NCBI GenBank assembly: GCA_015061775.1
Contig: SUVY01000022.1
Location: 1 to 38,199, forward strand
DNA: 38,199 nt
Direction: 5' to 3'
DNA from: Lentisphaerota bacterium
GTDB taxonomy: Bacteria > Verrucomicrobiota > Lentisphaeria > Victivallales > Victivallaceae
Within the stretch, counting starts at the first letter, position 1. Each line of letters begins with the position of its first letter. The notes beneath the pieces are model-generated. The model did not search any database. It was not told where the DNA came from and saw only the letters and a program-made list of their open reading frames with translations. The position numbers and the translations under genes were made by a program. Positions 32,782 through 38,199 of this stretch are shown piece by piece.

Positions 32782-34308
32782 ATGATGAGAAAATTGGCTG
32801 AAAAATATCATGCGGGACAGTTCCGCAAAGGCGAAGAGAAACTTCCTTATATCGTCCATCCGCAAGCGGTAGCCGAGACGTTGGAGCGGTGGGGCGAAAG
32901 CCCGGCTTCTACTGCGATCCAGATCGCATGGGGACACGATCTGCTGGAAGATACCAGCGTCTCTGATGCCGAGATAGTTGCCGCTTCAAGTGCGGAGGTT
33001 TTGCAGGGAATCAAGCAGCTCACCAATTCCGGAAATATCGCCAAACGCCTCTATTTGCAGCAGGTCGCCGATTGCGGGATACGCGAGGTGCTGCTGGTGA
33101 AAATTTCCGACCGGATATGCAACTCGCGGGATTTTATCAAGTTCAAAGGCACGCTGTACGCCTTCAGGTATATGCACGAAGCCGACTGTCTGATTCCGGC
33201 ATTGGAGCGGCTTAATGATGATGCTGTTGTGAAAAACGCATTGCATGAATGGAAAATTTTGGATGAGGAGCTTTTTTCTTCCGTTCAACATGATATTATT
33301 CGCGGCTGCATGCTCGGAGGCGCTGTCGGCGATGCTCTCGGCGCGCCGATCGAATTTCTTGATTTGCAAGGCATCGAAAAAGTTTACGGAGGCGCAGTCA
33401 GCGATTATGTGGAGTTCTCTGACGGAACAGGAGCCATTACCGATGATACCCAGATGGCACTCTTTACCGCCGAAGGAGTATTGCGGGCAACTGTGCGAGG
33501 TAACAGCAAAGGTATTTGCGCTCCGGAAGGTGTTGTGCATTATGCCTATTTGCGTTGGCTGAAAACGCAGGGAATTGTTGTCGGCTGTGACGAAAAAGAT
33601 TTGAACAGCGGTTGGCTTATCAATGAAAAACAGCTCTTTTCATGCCGTGCTCCCGGCAGAACGTGCCTCAACGCGTTGGAAAGCAACGACTCCACCAACG
33701 AGGCGTCCAATAACAGCAAAGGCTGCGGTACAGTAATGCGTATGGCACCTGTGGGACTGCATTTGATTCCGGAACTGGCATACGAATTCGGCTGTAAATT
33801 TTCCGCCATCACCCACGGCCACCCAACCGGAATCACGGCAGGCGGAGCATTTGCCATGCTTATATCATACCTGCGTTACGGAAAATCTCTGGATTCCGCG
33901 TTGGATATGGTTGAAAAACATCTGGAGTCTGAGTCTGACGCCGCCGAAACGCTTGCCGCTATCCGCAAAGCAAGAACCGCCCAGAGCATTGTTGAACTCG
34001 GAGAGGGGTGGGTTGCAGAAGAGGCATTGGCAATAGGCATATATTGCGCCTTGCGCTTCCCGTGGGATTTCAAGGCGGGAGTGCTGGAGTCAATCAATAT
34101 AACTGGAGACAGCGATTCCACCGGCTGCATAGCCGGGCATATCCTCGGCGCGTTAAACGGAGAAAACGCCATTCCGGAAAAATGGCGTAAAAACCTGCGT
34201 GAATACAATATCGTAAGTCAAATCGCCGATGATCTTCACACGAATTTTGAAGAAACTCCAGATGGAAACGTAACCCGATCCTGGTGGGAAAAATACCCCG
34301 GATTTTGA
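32782..34308 (+). CDS. SpoT-like HD hydrolase fused to ADP-ribosylglycohydrolase
   Basis: 508 residues in two enzyme domains. Residues 1-145 resemble the (p)ppGpp hydrolase domain of SpoT/small alarmone hydrolases: YIVHP (His26), GHDLLEDT (His52, Asp53, Glu56, Asp57) and KISDRICNSRD (Asp110, Asn114); no synthetase domain is present. Residues about 172-480 are an ADP-ribosyl-acceptor hydrolase (DraG/ARH): GCMLGGAVGDALGAP (Asp184), TDDTQM (Asp221, Asp222), NNSKGCGTVMRMAP, THGHPTG and ITGDSDSTGCIAG (Asp443, Asp445), so all metal ligands are kept. Cytoplasmic. AGGAGG precedes a doubled ATG (32782 or 32785). It could undo both an alarmone signal and ADP-ribosylation, perhaps as immunity or antitoxin; that role is inference. 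Confidence 0.88.
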   Translation: MMRKLAEKYHAGQFRKGEEKLPYIVHPQAVAETLERWGESPASTAIQIAWGHDLLEDTSVSDAEIVAASSAEVLQGIKQLTNSGNIAKRLYLQQVADCGIREVLLVKISDRICNSRDFIKFKGTLYAFRYMHEADCLIPALERLNDDAVVKNALHEWKILDEELFSSVQHDIIRGCMLGGAVGDALGAPIEFLDLQGIEKVYGGAVSDYVEFSDGTGAITDDTQMALFTAEGVLRATVRGNSKGICAPEGVVHYAYLRWLKTQGIVVGCDEKDLNSGWLINEKQLFSCRAPGRTCLNALESNDSTNEASNNSKGCGTVMRMAPVGLHLIPELAYEFGCKFSAITHGHPTGITAGGAFAMLISYLRYGKSLDSALDMVEKHLESESDAAETLAAIRKARTAQSIVELGEGWVAEEALAIGIYCALRFPWDFKAGVLESINITGDSDSTGCIAGHILGALNGENAIPEKWRKNLREYNIVSQIADDLHTNFEETPDGNVTRSWWEKYPGF

Positions 34309-34364
34309 TTACGTCCTCAAGATGTTTCCGTTTTGATCTGTGCTGCGCCTGTCCCCGGGATTTT

Positions 34365-35194
34365 TCAGGGAAGATTGGGAAACGCCATTATGTTCTTTAT
34401 GAGTCCTTTTTCGGAAAGCTTCCGTTTCAATGCGCGGATAACTCCGGGACAGGTGCATGGATTTCCGTATTCGGGCTGAAAATCCTCGACTTTGTGCTGC
34501 AATTCGTTCATTTTTTCGGTGTCGCCATTTTCCACAGCTTCCGCCAGGCTGCTGAAGAGTTCAGGCATGAAATTGGCTCCGCCGTTAACTCCGCCGTCGG
34601 CTCCTGCGAGCATCGCCTGCATGGTCAGGTGTTCCGGACCTGCAAAGACGGATTTTCCGAGATTTTTGGCTTGGGGCAGCAGATAGAGCAGATCCTCCAA
34701 AATTCCGCTGCTGTCCTTGTATCCGATCACGCCGGGGAGGACGAGCAGTTTCAGCGCAAGATCCGGAGTGATAGATATTTTCGTCAATGCCGGCATATTG
34801 TAAACAAAAAGTTTTCCGCTGAACTCTTCGGACAGGACCTTGTAATAATTAAAAATCTCATCTTCGTTCTGCGCCGGAATATAGCATGGAGGAGCGGCAA
34901 CCACGGCATCTGCTCCCGCTTCGAGGGCAAATTTTCCCAACTGCTTTCGGCTCCGGAAGCTCCGGAAATTCCAACGAGAAGCGGAACTCTCGAAGCGATC
35001 ACTTTGACTGATTCCAGGATGAATTTTTTCTGTTCAGCGCAGGAAAGTGCCGGTCCCTCTCCCGTAGAGCCGAGAATGAAAACAGCATGGACTCCGCCAT
35101 CGATCATGTAATCAAAAAAGGGCTTTACCGCCGGAATATCCACGGTGTAAAGTAACTCATGATCGGTTTTTATTGTAATTGCAAGGGGTATCAT
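34365..35194 (-). pseudogene. DapA/NanA-family aldolase gene disrupted by a frameshift
   Basis: Two adjoining frames together give one near full-length (about 276 codons) dihydrodipicolinate synthase/N-acetylneuraminate lyase protein. The 5' part (35194 to about 34940) ends at VGISGASGAES and has the FILGSTGEG signature. The 3' part continues from LGKFALEAGADAVVAAPP and holds the catalytic residues of the family: Tyr in FVYNMPAL and the Schiff-base Lys in IGYKDSSG. The break lies near 34935-34945 and is equivalent to a lost base (or four). Everything else is intact, so it is either a recent inactivation or a sequencing error. Pyruvate-dependent aldolase activity on a keto-acid sugar is likely; NanA versus DapA cannot be decided. 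Confidence 0.8.
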
Positions 35195-35211
35195 CTCTGT
35201 TTTAATATAAT

Positions 35212-35227
35212 GTTGCTTTAAAGTAAC
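35212..35227. promoter_or_regulatory. Palindrome upstream of the aldolase gene, possible operator
   Basis: GTTGCTTTAAAGTAAC is a palindrome with a single mismatched pair. A TATATT on the - strand (35204-35209) lies between it and the start codon, so the dyad would cover the promoter spacer. Possible site for a sugar-acid-responsive repressor; unproven. Confidence 0.35.
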
Positions 35228-35350
35228 AACATTGATTTCATTTTTTTTCGATCATAATTTGTTTCGTGTTGAACTATCAAAACTATTGAAAGTGCCATTC
35301 CGGAAGAAGCAAAATACCTCCGTTGGCAGCCGATACAAGATACCCTTGAA

Positions 35351-36796
35351 TTGAATGATCCTCCGCCGTTTCCAGCGGAAGCATTACCGCCAGTTCTCCG
35401 GAATATGGCTGAAGGAATTTCACTTTCCCGCAAAGTTCCCCTTGCAATGTCATCTGCCGCTGTTCTTACCGCTGTGGGAATGGCAATCGGACGCAATGTC
35501 TATTTTCAGCGCAAACGCGGCTTTATCGGACGGGCCAATTTATATGCTATTGTCTTTGCCGCCCGCGGAGAACGTAAATCTGTCACCTTCCGTCCGGCAC
35601 TTTTGCCGTTTTACAGTTGGATGAAGAAAAAAGATCCGGCATACAAACAAAAAATCAAAGAATACCGCCGTAATCTTGCTCTGATGCAGAACTTGGAAAC
35701 AGCATTGAGTAAACCCGGCTTGAAAGGAAATAAACGTCAGGAATTTGCTGACGAGCTGGCAATGCTTGAACATGGAATCGGCGAAATGCCCCGCAACCCG
35801 TGGTTTCTTGCCGACGATGCCACTCCGGAGGCGTTATTTAAGCTGATGAGCGAAACCGGAGGAACTGCCGGAATATTCAATGACGATGCCCGGTTGGTAG
35901 TCAAGATGCTGCTGGGCAATGTTTACAGCAATTCCGGAGAGGGGCGGGAAGAGTTTTTACTTCGCCCCTACGATGGAGAACAGCCTTTGATCAGACGGCG
36001 TATCGGTACCGGAGATGATCATATCGACCGCCCCTGTATCGGAATGCTGCTGATGTTGCAGACAGACTTCCTCAAAAAAATCGGAACTTCCGTATCGTTT
36101 TTTGACAGCGGACTTGCTTCACGTTGTCTCTTTTGTTACCCTGAAAGCTGGGTCGGCAAACGTGATGAAAATGGCAATCTGCTCCGGGCGGACGATGATT
36201 ACGAAATCCCATTGGCGGTTGAGGAAAAGTATAATGCTTTGATTTATGACCTGCTGGATAGAGCTTATGATTCAGATGATGTTTGCTATTATACTTTGAG
36301 CAAAGAGGCTTTGAATGTGTGGCGGGATTTCTATCATGAGGTTGAAACAGAAAGCTCTCCCGGCGGAGAATATGCCAATATGCAGGATTTTGCCATCCGC
36401 TATCCGACTCTTGTTTTGCGGTTGGCATTGTTATTGGCGGTCGTTGAGAGTAATGAAAACATTTCCATAAAAAATATGAATAATGCGGTTAAGTTGATGC
36501 ACTATTTTATGGCAAGTGCCAAACGCTGTAACGATGCTATGCGGCAGACCAATATTCCGGATAACGCACGTAAGATAATCTCTTACTGGCACAGGAATCT
36601 GTCCGGCAGACCCCGTCCGGTTTCCATCCGGGAGTTGGAGAACAGTATCGGATTGCTCAAAAGCGAAGTAGAAGAAGCGTTGCAAGTTCTCATTGAACGC
36701 AACTACTGCCGGTATCTTCCGCAGGAGTCTAACGAAGGCAAGAAAGGCAGAAAGCCCAGTCCGAAACTGGAAATAAATCCGCAGTTTTTTGAATAG
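35351..36796 (+). CDS. DUF3987-domain protein, 5'-truncated
   Basis: 481 codons from a TTG at 35351, but the frame is open from 35273 and the residues before the TTG (IPEEAKYLRWQPIQDTLEL) read like the linker that normally joins an N-terminal primase-like domain to DUF3987. No ribosome-binding site or ATG fits, so the upstream domain appears lost. The DUF3987 part begins PPPFPAEALPPVLRNMA, has a degraded P-loop-like AARGERKSVT (about 70-79) and GIFNDDARL, and ends with a winged-helix-like SIRELENSIGLLKSEVEEAL. Such proteins are carried by plasmids, prophages and integrative elements. Its stop codon touches a family A repeat. Probably a remnant. Confidence 0.7.
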   Translation: MNDPPPFPAEALPPVLRNMAEGISLSRKVPLAMSSAAVLTAVGMAIGRNVYFQRKRGFIGRANLYAIVFAARGERKSVTFRPALLPFYSWMKKKDPAYKQKIKEYRRNLALMQNLETALSKPGLKGNKRQEFADELAMLEHGIGEMPRNPWFLADDATPEALFKLMSETGGTAGIFNDDARLVVKMLLGNVYSNSGEGREEFLLRPYDGEQPLIRRRIGTGDDHIDRPCIGMLLMLQTDFLKKIGTSVSFFDSGLASRCLFCYPESWVGKRDENGNLLRADDDYEIPLAVEEKYNALIYDLLDRAYDSDDVCYYTLSKEALNVWRDFYHEVETESSPGGEYANMQDFAIRYPTLVLRLALLLAVVESNENISIKNMNNAVKLMHYFMASAKRCNDAMRQTNIPDNARKIISYWHRNLSGRPRPVSIRELENSIGLLKSEVEEALQVLIERNYCRYLPQESNEGKKGRKPSPKLEINPQFFE

Positions 36797-36952
36797 GCTT
36801 TGTTCCCGATATGGGTAGATGATGTGGGGGAAGGGCGAAACTTCTTTTCACGAGAAAAGAAGTTTCGCCCTTCCCCCACACCCCCAACCCACTTCAAGAA
36901 AAGCGAAGTACTTTTTTATTTACTTTTACCTACCTTTGTCGGGAAAAGAGCC
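36796..36952 (+). repeat. Family A hairpin element, copy 4 (complete)
   Basis: 157 bp with terminal inverted repeats GGCTTTGTTCCCGA and TCGGGAAAAGAGCC (12 of 14 match). The internal stem is perfect over 26 bp (36824-36849 with 36854-36879, loop ACGA). It begins at the last base of the preceding gene's stop codon, as if that end had been created by insertion. Confidence 0.88.
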
Positions 36953-36973
36953 TTTCTCTTACTGCCCGAACTG

Positions 36974-37252
36974 TCACGAAAATAAATTACTGTGAGATCC
37001 GGTTCTGGAAAGTGTCAGGATCAAAGTATCGTTACTCAATGAATAAATCAGCAGCCAGTCCGACTTGATGTGACATTCCCGGAAGTCCGAATAATTGCCG
37101 ATCAATGCGTGGTCACGGTATTGTTCCGGCAATGTTTCGCCACTACTGAGCAGTCTGATTACATCGTCAAGCAAAGACATATCTGCTCCTTGCTTCATCA
37201 AAAGTTTGTAATCTTTCTTGAATCTGCTGGTCCAGATGACTGTGTAACTCAT
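36974..37252 (-). CDS. yafQ: YafQ-family mRNA interferase toxin
   Basis: 92 residues, RelE/ParE-fold ribosome-dependent endoribonuclease. The YafQ signature LPEQYRDHALIGNYSDFRECHIKSDWLL is at 41-68; the catalytic residues known for E. coli YafQ have counterparts in His48, His61, Asp65 and His87 (RTGSHSNLF). The start overlaps the antitoxin gene by 4 bp (ATGA), toxin second. Length and all key residues are intact, so an active toxin is likely. Confidence 0.93.
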   Translation of the reverse strand: MSYTVIWTSRFKKDYKLLMKQGADMSLLDDVIRLLSSGETLPEQYRDHALIGNYSDFRECHIKSDWLLIYSLSNDTLILTLSRTGSHSNLFS

Positions 37253-37527
37253 TTTTTAAGCTCCGCAAGGGCATCTTCAACGCTGGCATAAGTTTTGGCG
37301 TTGGGATTCTTTGCCAACTGCCGGGCTTCTTCCATCGCTGCAAGCGTTACAGCGTTAGGGGTATCCATTGTGATTTGAAAAGGAATACCTCTTGTACGCA
37401 AAGACTGCTTGATAAAAATATTGATGGCAGTAGTCAAGCTCATCCCCAGAGAGTCAAACATAGCCTCTGCTTCTTTTTTGGTTTCAACATTCATCCGAAT
37501 ACTTAAATTGGTGGTCGTAGTACGCAT
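37249..37527 (-). CDS. dinJ: DinJ/RelB-type antitoxin
   Basis: 92 residues. The N-terminal ribbon-helix-helix DNA-binding segment (TTNLSIRMNVETKKEAEAMF then LGMSLTTAINIFIKQS) is typical, followed by a toxin-binding tail (about 55-92). It neutralises the YafQ-type toxin and represses its own promoter with it. AGGAGG lies just upstream of the ATG. Confidence 0.92.
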   Translation of the reverse strand: MRTTTTNLSIRMNVETKKEAEAMFDSLGMSLTTAINIFIKQSLRTRGIPFQITMDTPNAVTLAAMEEARQLAKNPNAKTYASVEDALAELKK

Positions 37528-37548
37528 ATTGCACCTCCTGATTATCTT

Positions 37549-37598
37549 ATTGCACTAATAATATATAAGTTTTTTCGTGCAAATCAAGTGTTTTGCAC
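37549..37598 (-). promoter_or_regulatory. Promoter and operators of the toxin-antitoxin operon
   Basis: On the - strand TTGATT (37582-37587), 16 bp, TATATT (37560-37565). An inverted repeat GTGCAAA (37577-37583) / TTTGCAC (37592-37598) overlaps the -35, and ATTGCAC recurs at 37549-37555 and 37528-37534. The repeated TGCAC cores fit cooperative binding of a ribbon-helix-helix antitoxin. Confidence 0.6.
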
Positions 37599-37822
37599 AA
37601 AAATATTTCACATTTATTGATATATTGCAATAGAAGTGACCATTGTATAAGGACACTGGTTCGTTGAAATCCAAAATGGGTAGTATAGAGTTTTGCAAAA
37701 TCTTTGTTAGCGTTTGAGGGGGATTTGAGAGCGGATCAAGTTCCCCTCGAAATCTGTAAAAGTTATAGAAAACACCTGTTTTAGAGGTTTCGACTCATCT
37801 CAAGCGGGTCGGATTATAGTTT
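37599..37822. other. Intergenic stretch without a recognised gene
   Basis: AT-rich sequence between the toxin-antitoxin promoter and the GIY-YIG gene. No reading frame with a ribosome-binding site, no strong hairpin and no repeat copy was seen. Confidence 0.5.
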
Positions 37823-38071
37823 TCAAAAGTGGCGGTTGGAGAAAGATCTTCCGCTATGCGTTTTCAGGTATGCTTCAAATGCGTAGGCTTTTTCTTTGGA
37901 TGAAAATGCAATGGCAGTTTCAATTTTCCACGGCTTGAATTTTGAGGTGTGGGGTACTTCACCCGCGTTATGCTTGGCAAGGCGGGCAGTCAAATCTTCC
38001 GTAACTCCGGTATAACGGTGCGATTCTGTGGCAACATCGACCAACAAGTAAACGTAGTAGAATTTTGCCAT
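37823..38071 (-). CDS. Small GIY-YIG nuclease-superfamily protein
   Basis: 82 residues, essentially one GIY-YIG domain. Motif elements: FYYVYLLV and RYTGV for the GIY and YIG strands, Arg in DLTARLAKHN, and the metal-binding-type Glu in YAFEAYLK, followed by SGRSF. The family (UPF0213/YhbQ-like) includes small nucleases of unknown biological role. The ATG at 38071 has GGAGA nine nt upstream; the frame stays open into the tandem repeats, which are not coding. Placed next to structured 50-bp repeats. Confidence 0.85.
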   Translation of the reverse strand: MAKFYYVYLLVDVATESHRYTGVTEDLTARLAKHNAGEVPHTSKFKPWKIETAIAFSSKEKAYAFEAYLKTHSGRSFSNRHF

Positions 38072-38099
38072 GCCGATTTTCTCCATTTTGAGTAAATTG

Positions 38100-38199
38100 C
38101 CCGTGCCGCCCGGCTTCGGGTTGCTGCGCAACTTATTCCGCATCCCTTGCCCGTGCCGCCCGGCTTCGGGTTGCTGCGCAACTTATTCCGCATCCCTTG
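38100..38199. repeat. Two perfect 50-bp tandem repeats ending at the window edge
   Basis: Units 38100-38149 and 38150-38199 are identical. Each holds two hairpins, CCCG-GCTT-CGGG and GTTGC-TGC-GCAAC. The window stops exactly at a unit boundary, so the array may continue or the contig may break in it. Confidence 0.92.

Overview
The window looks like chromosomal DNA of an anaerobic bacterium of the Planctomycetes-Verrucomicrobia-Chlamydiae superphylum, most likely a gut or rumen Lentisphaerota (Victivallis-like). This is inferred from gene content, not from a marker gene: a eukaryote-type HisA, a large GH106-like glycosidase, a surface protein built from chlamydial-Pmp-like GGA[VI]/FxxN repeats with a TibC/Aah-type O-heptosyltransferase, type III glutamine synthetase, and HydE (maturation of [FeFe]-hydrogenase, hence a fermentative anaerobe). 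Several promoters share the form TTG(A/C)(A/C)A, 16-17 bp, TATATT or TATTTT.

Layout. (1) 0.25-3.5 kb, + strand: metX-metW (methionine synthesis; metX appears to begin at AUC), then a thioredoxin-HAD phosphatase pair with its own strong promoter. (2) 3.5-4.05 kb: hairpin, 35-bp tandem repeats, a pentanucleotide tract and a 54-residue membrane protein gene. (3) 4.06-7.85 kb, - strand: GH106-like glycoside hydrolase and a secreted polysaccharide deacetylase. (4) 8.29-9.35 kb, +: membrane acyltransferase. (5) 9.4-17.0 kb, -: a three-gene surface glycoprotein operon bounded by a near-consensus promoter and a clean terminator: O-heptosyltransferase, GT4-GT2 double glycosyltransferase, and a 1162-residue Pmp-like/FG-GAP protein with no visible signal peptide or beta-barrel. 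(6) 17.2-26.8 kb, +: hexose-6-phosphate mutarotase, HisA and a TIM-barrel isomerase; threonine synthase; then a compact unit dksA-like, lspA, NAD(P)HX repair, pepF, hydE. (7) 26.9-29.1 kb, -: glnN. (8) 29.2-32.3 kb, +: pyrH, an amino-acid-binding lipoprotein, a DMT transporter.

(9) 32.3-38.2 kb is different in character and looks like an accessory island: inverted-repeat hairpin elements, a candidate small RNA on the - strand, a SpoT-like HD hydrolase fused to an ADP-ribosylglycohydrolase, a frameshifted DapA/NanA-family gene, a 5'-truncated DUF3987 protein, a YafQ-DinJ toxin-antitoxin pair, and a GIY-YIG protein beside 50-bp tandem repeats that run exactly to the window end.

Two intergenic repeat families recur: family A (4 copies, MITE/REP-like, stems of up to 26 bp with 13-14 nt terminal inverted repeats in two copies) and family B (2 copies, about 130 bp, each shortly upstream of a TTGACA/TATATT promoter). 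The most interesting targets are the HD-ADP-ribosylglycohydrolase fusion, the glycosylated repeat-protein operon and the candidate small RNA at 32525-32600. No tRNA, rRNA or CRISPR array was seen.
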